From IMG/VR virus record IMGVR_UViG_3300033145_002427, positions 1 through 40,519 of that record: a DNA stretch of 40,519 nt. One strand, written 5' to 3'. Below, in pieces: positions 22,467 to 30,600 of the stretch. The notes beneath the pieces are model-generated. The model ran no database searches. It had not been told where the DNA came from and saw nothing but the letters and a program-made list of their open reading frames with translations. The position numbers and the translations under genes are program-made. Origin of the DNA: a virus. How positions within the stretch are numbered: the stretch's first letter is position 1; each line of letters begins with the position of its first letter.

Positions 22467-22694
22467 ATGTTTTTTATCTGGAGACACGAAACAGAAACAG
22501 GGGAAGAATAAAAAAATTAAGCATATGCCTGTGGATGTGGAAATCACGTTGATATAATTAAAATGAAAAAAAACAAAAAGAAAAAAAATCCAGTAGTTGA
22601 ACAATTAAAGAAAGAAATAAGAGAAGCAGAAATTATAAATAGAGCAAGAGAGGTAAGAAAAGAAAAAAATGAAAAAATTATCAAAAAAACATAA
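22459..22694 (+). pseudogene. Probable frameshifted small zinc protein
   Basis: ATG 22459 opens MLRCFLSGDTKQKQGKNKKI, but this frame ends at 22557 in MPVDVEITLI. The -1 frame over the same bases reads AYACGCGNHVDIIK and runs into MKKNKKKKNPVVEQLKKEIR, ending at 22694. Joining the first ~20 residues to the -1 frame would give one zinc-binding, helical protein. As it stands only 22563-22694 (43 residues, ATG start) is intact. An indel or sequencing error near 22522-22530 is the likely cause. Confidence 0.4.
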
Positions 22695-22750
22695 AAATAT
22701 GATTAAGGGGGTAAACTAAAATTTATAGATTTATAGCACAGAGGAGATAT

Positions 22751-22999
22751 ATGAGGCTTTTATTTGCAATTAATGGAAAAAATCTTCATAAACTTAGTCA
22801 AGAAGTAGATATGACTACAAGTCATCTTTCTAATGTTATGGATCAATGGAGTAGAGAAGGAATTATAGAAAAAGAAAAGAAAGGAAGAGAAACTGAAATA
22901 AAAACAACAGAGATAGGAAAAAAGGTTATTGGAATTTTAAGGGAATATGAAAAGATTGCGACAGAACAATTAAGAAAAGTAAAAGAAATAAACAATTAA
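22751..22999 (+). CDS. MarR/ArsR-like winged-helix regulator
   Basis: 82 residues; SD GAGGAG before ATG. MRLLFAINGKNLHKLSQEVD, MTTSHLSNVMDQWSREGII then a wing KKGRETEIKTTEIGKKVIG: a standard winged helix with recognition helix TSHLSNVMDQW, the layout common in archaeal transcription regulators. TTTATAG boxes at ~22722-22735 are a probable promoter. Confidence 0.72.
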   Translation: MRLLFAINGKNLHKLSQEVDMTTSHLSNVMDQWSREGIIEKEKKGRETEIKTTEIGKKVIGILREYEKIATEQLRKVKEINN

Positions 23000-23017
23000 A
23001 TTACAGGAGGTTAAATA

Positions 23018-23197
23018 ATGGAAAAAAAATACCTAGCATTTTGTGTCAGATGTAAAGAAAGAGTTGAAGTGTCTGAGCCAGAGCTTGATGAAATTAAGGG
23101 AAGTAGAGGAGTTCGAAAAGCAGTAAAAGGAAAATGCTCAAAATGTGGAACAAAAGTATTTGCTATTTTAAAAAATGATGGAACCCAAAATAAGTAG
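23018..23197 (+). CDS. DUF5679-like zinc-ribbon protein
   Basis: 59 residues with a strong SD (AGGAGGT). YLAFCVRCKERVEV, later VKGKCSKCGTKVFAILK: two CxxC pairs separated by a helix and strand, the DUF5679-like ribbon. Such ribbons are widespread next to virus and chromatin genes. Overlaps the start of the coiled-coil gene by 23 bases. Confidence 0.62.
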   Translation: MEKKYLAFCVRCKERVEVSEPELDEIKGSRGVRKAVKGKCSKCGTKVFAILKNDGTQNK

Positions 23198-23609
23198 TAA
23201 TGTGAAGTATGATGATAGAAGAAAAGAAATGATTCACACAACAACAGAAATTAGAGAAGCAAAAATTGGAGAAGACATAATTGGAGAAGTTTCTCTTGAA
23301 AGCAAAGGGACATACAATGAAGAAGGAATAAGAAAAATTTTAAAAGATTTGGTATCTAAGAAAAAAGTTTTAGAAGGGAATATAAAAACTTTAAAAGAAT
23401 TGCAAACAAAAGTAACTTTAACAAAAGAACAAGAAAAATTGAAAGAAGATTTAAAAATACTTCAATTAGCAAATCATCAGGAAAACACAGATAAAGCAAA
23501 ACTTGAAAAAGAATTTAAGGATTTAAAAGACAATAAAAAAGAATGGAAGAAAGTGAATAAAGACATACAAGATATTGAAAATGCGATTGGATCAAGATTA
23601 AAATTTTAA
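23175..23609 (+). CDS. Coiled-coil protein
   Basis: 144 residues (ATG 23175 or the adjacent ATG 23178). The N-terminal ~50 residues are mixed (MMEPKISSNVKYDDRRKEMI, IGEVSLESKGTYNEEGI); residues ~50-140 are a long Lys/Glu coiled coil (KKVLEGNIKTLKELQTKVTL). Located between a zinc ribbon and a methyltransferase. Function unknown; structural scaffold or DNA accessory factor. Confidence 0.6.
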   Translation: MMEPKISSNVKYDDRRKEMIHTTTEIREAKIGEDIIGEVSLESKGTYNEEGIRKILKDLVSKKKVLEGNIKTLKELQTKVTLTKEQEKLKEDLKILQLANHQENTDKAKLEKEFKDLKDNKKEWKKVNKDIQDIENAIGSRLKF

Positions 23610-23627
23610 AATTGGTGGAGAATTTAA

Positions 23628-24815
23628 ATGAAATTAAAAATAGAATATTTAAAAATAAATGATATTAAACCTTATTCAAAAAATCCTAGAAAAAACGAAA
23701 AAGCAGTAGAAATAGTAACAAAGAGTATAAAAGAATTTGGATTTAAGAATCCAATAATTTTAGATAAAAATAATGAAATAATTGCAGGACATACAAGATT
23801 AAAAGCAGCAATTAAATTAAATCTTAAAGAAGTACCAGTAATATGGGCAAAAGATTTAACAAAAGAACAAGTAAAAGCATTTAGAATTATGGATAATAAA
23901 AGTCAAGATTTTGCAGAATGGGATGAAGAATTACTAAAAGAAGAATTTTATGCATTAGAAGGATCAGATGCATTTGAATTCACTGGATTTACAGATGAAG
24001 AAATAAGTAATATTTGGGATAAAGAAACAAAAGAAGATGATTTTAAATTACCAAAAGAAGCGAAATATAAAATAGAACAAGGCGAAATATGGCAATTAGG
24101 AAATCATAGGCTCATGTGTGGGGATGCCACTAAAAAAGAGGATGTAGGTAGGTTAATGGGTGAAAACAAGGCAGATATGGTATTTACTGATCCTCCATAT
24201 AATGTAAATTATTCAAGCCTCGGCTTGAATAAAAATTTAGGGAAATTAAAGAATGATAATTTGTCTTCAGAAGAATTTGATAAATTTTTGATGGACACTT
24301 GTAAATCAATAAATGATTTTCTTATAGAAGATTGTCCAATATATCTGTGTCACGGGGACACAGATATGAATGCATTGCCTTTTTATAAGATATTTAATAA
24401 AATGGATTGGAAAAGAAGCACAAGTATTATTTGGGCAAAGAATGTAGCAAGTATGGGGTGGCAAGATTATAGAAACCAGCACGAAGTTATTAGTTATGGA
24501 TGGAAAGGAAAAAAACCATATTTTACAAAAGAGAGAGATAAAACAAGTTTATGGTTAATTAAAAGGGATGCACCACAAAAATATGAACATTCAACACAGA
24601 AACCAGTAGAATTATCTTCTGAAGCAATAAAAAATAGTTCTAAATTAAATGATATAGTTTTAGATTTATTTGGTGGCTCAGGAAGTACCTTAATTGCATG
24701 CGAACAATTAAACAGAAAGTGTTATATGATGGAGATAGACCCTGTTTATTGCTCAATAATCATTGAAAGATGGGAAAAGTTCACTGGAAACAAGGGGGTA
24801 AAAGAGAGTGGATAA
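23628..24815 (+). CDS. ParB-like domain fused to beta-class DNA methyltransferase
   Basis: 395 residues, SD GGTGGAG. N-terminus is ParB-like: INDIKPYSKNPRKNEKAVE, FGFKNPIILD, IIAGHTRLKAAI. From ~residue 150: GEIWQLGNHRLMCGDATKKE, the catalytic TDPPYNVNY (motif IV), then QKPVELSSEA and VLDLFGGSGSTLIACEQLN (motif I). Motif IV before I defines the beta class, which methylates adenine N6 or cytosine N4. Full-length for ParB-MTase phage proteins. Second modification enzyme of the virus, adjacent to the terminase. Confidence 0.83.
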   Translation: MKLKIEYLKINDIKPYSKNPRKNEKAVEIVTKSIKEFGFKNPIILDKNNEIIAGHTRLKAAIKLNLKEVPVIWAKDLTKEQVKAFRIMDNKSQDFAEWDEELLKEEFYALEGSDAFEFTGFTDEEISNIWDKETKEDDFKLPKEAKYKIEQGEIWQLGNHRLMCGDATKKEDVGRLMGENKADMVFTDPPYNVNYSSLGLNKNLGKLKNDNLSSEEFDKFLMDTCKSINDFLIEDCPIYLCHGDTDMNALPFYKIFNKMDWKRSTSIIWAKNVASMGWQDYRNQHEVISYGWKGKKPYFTKERDKTSLWLIKRDAPQKYEHSTQKPVELSSEAIKNSSKLNDIVLDLFGGSGSTLIACEQLNRKCYMMEIDPVYCSIIIERWEKFTGNKGVKESG

Positions 24816-25248
24816 GAAAGAAAATTCACAAAAGTCACAAAATTCAGTAAAAAAGATAAGAATTCTTAGTGGAAAGAAGAAAAGAATGTTTGAGGCATTA
24901 CAAGATCAGTTAGGGGTGATTACTGCTGCAGCAAAACAAACAGGAATATCTCGAAGAACACATTATAAATGGTTAAAAAAGGATGATAATTATCAATATT
25001 GGATTAAGCAGATTCCAGATTTATGTTTGGATTTTGTAGAAAATGCTTTATTTAAAAATATTAAAGCAGGAAAGACTGCTGAGATTATTTTTTATTTAAA
25101 AACTAAAGGGAAGCATAGAGGATATATTGAGAAGTCTGAAATAGATATTTTGGATGAAAGAACAAGAATAATTATTCAAAAAGCTGATGATGAAAGTAAT
25201 AAAGTGGAAACCAAGTCAAAGGCAGGAGAAGGCCTTAAAACTTCTTAA
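24808..25248 (+). CDS. terS: Terminase small subunit
   Basis: 146 residues, GTG start preceded by AAGGGGG and overlapping the methyltransferase by 8 bases. KKKRMFEALQDQLGVITAAA, KQTGISRRTHYKWLKKDDNY is the DNA-binding helix-turn-helix of small terminases, followed by a helical oligomerisation region. Located immediately before the large terminase. The original large terminase start (25187 or 25190) lies inside its last ~60 bases. Confidence 0.78.
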   Translation: MDKKENSQKSQNSVKKIRILSGKKKRMFEALQDQLGVITAAAKQTGISRRTHYKWLKKDDNYQYWIKQIPDLCLDFVENALFKNIKAGKTAEIIFYLKTKGKHRGYIEKSEIDILDERTRIIIQKADDESNKVETKSKAGEGLKTS

Positions 25249-25282
25249 TGATGGTTTTTTAAATGTGAGAGTTGTTAAATAA
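25187..25282 (+). pseudogene. terL: Truncated 5' end of the original large terminase gene
   Basis: This frame reads MMKVIKWKPSQRQEKALKLL then NDGFLNVRVVK and stops two bases before the HNH gene. It aligns with the start of the second copy at 25804 (MKTITWKPSKRQERALELLN), about 15 of 20 positions identical in the W-K-P-S-x-R-Q-E-x-A-L-x-L-L-N-D block. It ends exactly where the P-loop strand should begin. So it is the remnant (or separate exon-like part) of the terminase N-terminus cut off by the HNH insertion. Confidence 0.75.
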
Positions 25283-25284
25283 AT

Positions 25285-25794
25285 ATGGGATTACATAAAG
25301 GACAAACAAATTCTGGAAGTTTCAAGAAGGGAGAACATAGAAGTAGATTGACAGAATTTAAAAAAGGAGAAAGAAATTCAAAAGAAACTGAATTTGGAAA
25401 TAAACCTCCTTGGAATAAAGAAAAAAAAACAGGGCAAGTTCCATGGAACAAAGGGAAAAAAGGGGTTTATTCAGAAGAAACAATAAAAAGGATAAGTGAT
25501 AGTTTAAGAAAACCAACAACACTTATAAAAAGGGCTTTGAGAGATCATTTTAAATCAACTGCATGGAGAATGGCTGTTTTTGAAAGAGATAATTATACTT
25601 GTCAAGATTGTGGAAAAAGAGGATATTTAGAAGCACATCACAAAAAACCATTTATTCAAATTATAGAAGGAAATAATATTAAAACATTGAAAGAAGGGAT
25701 ATTCTGTGATGAATTATGGGATTTAGATAATGGTATTACCTTATGTAAAAAATGTCACAAAAAGAGACATAAAAAAGAGGGATATAGGAGGTGA
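25285..25794 (+). CDS. NUMOD3/HNH homing endonuclease between terS and terL
   Basis: 169 residues. N-terminal half has repeated NUMOD3-like segments (GSFKKGEHRSRLTEFKKGER, PPWNKEKK, VPWNKGKKG, YSEETIKRISDSLRK). The C-terminal half is an HNH domain: FERDNYTCQDCGKRGYLEAH, H-K-K-P-F, LDNGITLCKKCHKKRHKK. Freestanding homing endonucleases of this type target conserved genes beside them; here the two flanks are two versions of the terminase 5' end. Its tail carries the SD (GGAGGTGA) for the second terminase start. Confidence 0.82.
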   Translation: MGLHKGQTNSGSFKKGEHRSRLTEFKKGERNSKETEFGNKPPWNKEKKTGQVPWNKGKKGVYSEETIKRISDSLRKPTTLIKRALRDHFKSTAWRMAVFERDNYTCQDCGKRGYLEAHHKKPFIQIIEGNNIKTLKEGIFCDELWDLDNGITLCKKCHKKRHKKEGYRR

Positions 25795-25803
25795 AATTAA
25801 TCC

Positions 25804-27149
25804 ATGAAAACAATAACATGGAAGCCATCTAAAAGACAAGAGCGAGCATTAGAATTACTTAATGATAATGTCCACACTGAAATCTTTTACGGTGGCGGAG
25901 CCTAGCGGGAGGAGGTAAGTCTTATCTTGGGTGTGCATGGTTAATTTTTAATTGTATTGATTATCCTGGAAGCAGATGGTTAATGGGTAGGGCAATTCTT
26001 AAAAGTTTAAAAGAAAGTACATTATTAACCTTTTTTCAAGTATGTAAAGAATTTAATTTAAAGCCAGGAGTAGATTATAAATATAATGCAATTGAAGGAA
26101 CAATTAAATTTTGGAATGATAGTTCAATTTATTTAAAGGATTTATTTTTATATCCAAGTGATCCAGAATTTGATTCGCTTGGAAGTACGGAATATACAGG
26201 AGCATTTATTGATGAGGCAAGTCAAATCACAGCCAAAGCAAAGAATATTGTTATGAGTAGAATAAGATATAAATTAGATGAGTTTAGTTTGGTACCAAAA
26301 CTTTTAATTGCAAGTAATCCAGCAAAGAACTTTTTATATTTTGAATTTTATAAACCAGATAAAGAAGGAACAATTGAACCATATAGAGCCTTTATTCCAG
26401 CATTAGTAGGGGATAATCCTTTTATATCAAAATATTATATTGAAAATTTAAAAAAGTTAGATAGAATTTCAAAAGAAAGGTTGCTTTATGGTAATTTTGA
26501 ATATGATGATGATCCAACCAGATTATTTGAATATGATGCAATTATAGATTTATTTACAAATTCAGTAGAAAAGGGGGATAAGTATTGCACAGTTGATGTT
26601 GCAGGTAGAGGCAGGGATAGAACAATGATTTTAATTTGGAATGGGCTTTTTATTGAAAAGATTTATAATCTTAGTAATATTTCAAATGAAGAATTAGATA
26701 ATATTTTAACAAAGAACAAAGTTCAAAGAAGTAAGTGTGCAATTGATGAAGATGGTGTAGGATTTGGATTAGTAAAGGATTTGCCAGGAGTAAAAGGATT
26801 TGTAAATAATGCAAGGCCAATAACAAGAAAAAAAGAAACAGAAACTGAAAAAGCAATACATAATTATGCAAATTTAAAAGCACAGTGTTGGTTTGAATTA
26901 GCAAATTATGTAAATTCAGGATGGATAGGAATTACAAAAGATGTTAAGGTAGAAACAAGAGAAATGATTATTGAAGATTTAGAACAAATAAAACAAAAGG
27001 ATCCAGGCAAAGATCAGCCACTTAGAATATTAACAAAGGATGAAATAAAAGAAAATTTAGGTAGATCAACAGATGTTGGTGATGCAATGATGATGAGAAT
27101 GTTTTTTATAGTTTCAAAAAATGAAATGGTTTTGGAGTTTGTGGATTAA
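25804..27149 (+). CDS. terL: Terminase large subunit with broken Walker A reading frame
   Basis: From ATG 25804 (SD AGGAGGTGA) the frame reads MKTITWKPSKRQERALELLN then EIFYGGGA and hits TAG at 25903-25905. The proper continuation GGGKSYLGCAWLIFNCIDYP starts at 25908 in another frame; deleting five bases (CCTAG or CTAGC) restores FYGGGAGGGKS. Downstream all large terminase features are intact: Walker B GAFIDEASQ, SNPAKN (coupling motif region), nuclease motifs TVDVAGRGRDRT, CAIDEDGVGFG and STDVGDAMMMR. The only intact start downstream (ATG 25983) would lack the P-loop. Sequencing error, strain chimera, true mutation or an unusual decoding/splicing event are all possible. Confidence 0.85.
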
Positions 27150-27150
27150 A

Positions 27151-27375
27151 ATGAAATTACAAGAAATAATAGATAATATGCCCATAATTAGGTTTTTCCA
27201 AAAATTAAAAGAACCAGACATTATTGGAAAATGTCAGTGTGGTTATTATGGTAAGTTTAAATATAGTCATTCAAAAGAAAATAATAACAAAGTATATAAT
27301 GCCTACTATACTTGTCCAAAGTGTAAAGAAATATTTAAAGAAGAAATTTTATTCAAAAACAAAAATGATAGATAA
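27151..27375 (+). CDS. Small zinc-ribbon protein
   Basis: 74 residues from ATG 27151 just after the terminase stop; an ATG at 27121 lies within terL. IIGKCQCGYYGKFKYSH and YYTCPKCKEIFKE give CxC...CxxC ligands of a ribbon. Sits between terminase and portal, where small accessory proteins often occur. Overlaps the next gene by 11 bases. Confidence 0.55.
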   Translation: MKLQEIIDNMPIIRFFQKLKEPDIIGKCQCGYYGKFKYSHSKENNNKVYNAYYTCPKCKEIFKEEILFKNKNDR

Positions 27376-27610
27376 AAAAAAAGTTAATGAAATAAGTAAA
27401 ATGTTACTTAATTTGAAAGAACAATGTAAAGGTATTAAGATGAAAACTAAAACAATTGAATCTCTTTTTGAAGGTGCTGAAATAAGAGAGTGTCCTTATT
27501 GTCATACTCTTAATTTAGTTTATTTGGTGGGAAGTGATAAAGAAAAATTTGATATGTATTTTTGTAATAAATGTAATAATACTTATATGGAAAGGTGGGA
27601 TAAATTTTGA
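27365..27610 (+). CDS. Small zinc-ribbon protein
   Basis: 81 residues from ATG 27365. A helical, basic N-terminus (MIDKKKVNEISKMLLNLKEQ) precedes ECPYCHTLNLVYLVG and MYFCNKCNNTYMERW, two CxxC pairs. Probably a DNA- or protein-binding packaging accessory. Longer upstream extension would overlap the previous gene and is rejected. Confidence 0.55.
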   Translation: MIDKKKVNEISKMLLNLKEQCKGIKMKTKTIESLFEGAEIRECPYCHTLNLVYLVGSDKEKFDMYFCNKCNNTYMERWDKF

Positions 27611-27631
27611 TTGAACAACAATATTTAAATA
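27606..27631 (+). promoter_or_regulatory. Archaeal-type promoter of the portal gene
   Basis: TTTGATTGAACAACAATA leads into TTTAAATA (27624-27631). The whole 26-base block is identical to the one before the protease gene at 31.2 kb. Expected start ~27652-27656, some 10 bases before ATG 27666; no SD in between, so the portal mRNA is leaderless or nearly so. Confidence 0.72.
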
Positions 27632-27665
27632 ATCATATAAATTTATTAAATTACCATTCATACTC

Positions 27666-30600
27666 ATGGAAATAAATTTTAAGAATTTATTTGGTTTAAT
27701 AAAAGAAAAATCTGTACCGATAATAGATCCAATCAGTGAACAAACAAGAAATGCACAGCCGAAAGCTTATATTCCAAAGTTCATATATAAGCCACCTTTT
27801 GGTTATCCTAGATTTGTAGATTTACCAAACATTAGAAGATTAGCAGCAACACCTTTTGTAGAAATGTGTGTATCAACAACAGTAGATGAATTGTGTGCAG
27901 TTGAATGGGATATTGTTGCAAAGGAAGGAAAAGAAGATTCTCCAACACTTGAAGACCATATTAAACAGGTTAAAAATTTTTATGACAATCCAAATACAAA
28001 TAAAGAAAGTTTTGAAGAAATTAGAAGAAAATATTTAAGAGATCTTTTAGAAATTGATTCTGGAGTTATAAATAAACTTTTTAATATGAAAGGTGAAATG
28101 GTTGAGATAGTGGCAAGAGATGGAGCAACATTTACTAAGAATCCAGATATTTATGGAATGATGACTGATCGTGAAGATTTGATAATGGATACAGAAATCA
28201 ATACATCTAAAGAAGCAAGATTAATGGAGCCAGGATGGATTACAGCAGCAGATGCAAGGGAGAAAGCAGCTTATTTTCAATATGGTTGGATTAGTGGAGC
28301 AAGACCAGTTCCATTTGGAAAAAAAGAAATTGTTTGGTTTGAGAAAAATCCTCGAACAGATTCAATTTATGGAAGAAGTCCAGTGCAAGTTTTGGCAGAA
28401 ACAATTCAAACATTAATCTATTCAATTGAACATAACTTAGAATATTTTTCAGATAATGAAATTCCACGAGGAATAATTGGATTAGAAAATTCAAGTGCAG
28501 AAGAAGTGAAAGCATTTAAAGACCAATGGAAAGAAAATCTAAGAGTAAAAGATAGTGCAGGAAATTGGAAAAAGAAATTCCACCACATTCCTGTTACAAA
28601 TAAAACACCTACTTTTACAAGATTAGAATTAACAAATTCAGAATTAGAATTATTAGAAGGACAAAAATGGTGGGCAAAATTAGTGTGGGCCTGTTATGAT
28701 GATAAAACAGAAATATTAACAGATGATGGATTTAAATTATTTAAGGATTTAATAAATGAAAAAGTTGCAAGAGTTAATCCAGAAAATTTAGAGATAGATT
28801 TTGTTAATCCAGTGGATAAGCAAGAATATGATTTTGATGGAGAATTAATTAATTATAAAACTAAATCTTGTGATTTGATGGTAACACCTGAGCATAAAAT
28901 GCTTATGTGCAATAGAAGTAAATTTTATGAGGGAAAAGTTAACTGGGAAGAAAAACAGGCAAAGGATTTTGATGAAGGAATAATCCCTCAGGCAGGAAAT
29001 TTTAATGGAGAAAAGATTGAAAAGGTTAAATTTGGAGATTTGGAAATAGATGGAGATGATTTCTGTAAATTTATGGGAATTTGGTTAAGTGATGGATGGA
29101 TTGAAAGTTCAAATAATAGGGTTTGTTTATGTGCAAGCCAAGTTTATCCAGAAAATATGAAATTCATTGAGAATTTATTAGTAGATTTTGGGGTAGATTA
29201 TAAAATAAAAGTAAGTGAACCAAATGCATTAATTCAAGGAAAAGCAGTTAAAATAAATGGGATGATGAATTATTATAGATTTTCTAATCCAGAATTAAAA
29301 GAATATTTAATTCAATTTGGAAAAGCAAAAGAAAAGTTTGTCCCAAAGATTATTTTAAATGCAAGTAAAGAACAAAGAGAATTATTTTTAGATGCTTTTA
29401 TGTTAGGAGATGGTTCAAGAGGATGTAAGGGAAGAAATGATAGGTATGGAAGTATGAGCAAAAATTTATTAGATGGATTACAAGAAATATTAATTAAAAA
29501 TGGAAAATCAGCAACATTATTCCAAAATAGTTTTAATGGTTGTTGGGAATTAACAGTAAGAAAAAATAAATCTGATAAAATAAAAGAAAAATATTATTCA
29601 AGGATTATTAAGGAAAATGTTTCAAAACAAAAATATAAAGGAAAAGTTTATGATGTTACAGTTCCAGAAAATCACTTTTTAGTTGTTAGAAGGAATGGTA
29701 GGGTTTCAATAAGTGGAAATTGTTTTGGAGTAACTGCAACAGAACTTGGATATACTGAAGAATCAAAAGGAATGTCTAATCAGATAGTGCAAAGTAATAT
29801 TTTCAAAAAAAGAACATTAAATCCAATTTTAAGATTAGAAGAATATAAACACAATAAAGAAATAATTAGTGAATTTGAATTTGATGATATTGAATTTAAG
29901 TTTATGATGTTTGATGTTGAAGATGAAACAAAGAAAGCAAATTTATATAAAACACAATTAGATGCAGGTTATAAATCAATTAATGAAATTAGATTAGAAG
30001 AAGGATTAGATGAAGTAGAATGGGGGGACAAAATGTCTGAACAAGATAGATTTGATATGAATAATCAATTTGGAGATGAAAATCCTTTTGGAAGTGAAAA
30101 AGAAGATTTAGAAAAAGAGAGCAAATTACAATCAAGAACAGAAAAACCTGAAAAAGAAAAGAAGGGGTTGATGAGAAGAAAATTTAATAAAAGTGAAGAA
30201 GCTAGAAAAGCAGAACAATTACTTAATGAAGAAGGGATTCATGCAGTTTTACCTTTTGATGATGGAGGAATGTCTGTTGTAATTAGTGATAAAGATGTAG
30301 ATGAAGCAAAAAGAATTTTAGATAATAAAGGATTGATAGGGGTAAAAGATATAGAATCTAAACCAGGAATGGGGCATTCAGACAAATGGTGGGATATGTA
30401 TCATGCATTAATTAAACAAGGCCATTCAAAAGAAAGTGCAGCCAAAATAACTAATTCTAAAATAAAAAGTAAAGCAATGCAAACAGATAATCCTTTAATT
30501 TTAAAACCAAATGAAAGAATGGATGATAATAGACTAAAACAAAGCATAGTTTATTTAATGAAACAAAATGAAAAAAAAATTAAGGAATTAATTGAAAAAG

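Noticed and set aside
25285-25803. Group I or II intron in terL carrying the HNH gene
   Set aside because: The HNH frame fills nearly the whole segment, leaving no room for intron core structure, and the 3' side repeats the terminase N-terminus instead of continuing it.
25881-25910. Programmed -1 frameshift in terL at GGAGCCTAG
   Set aside because: There is no slippery heptamer, and a -1 shift would give GGGALAGGGKS, which spoils the glycine spacing of Walker A. An insertion or base error is more likely.
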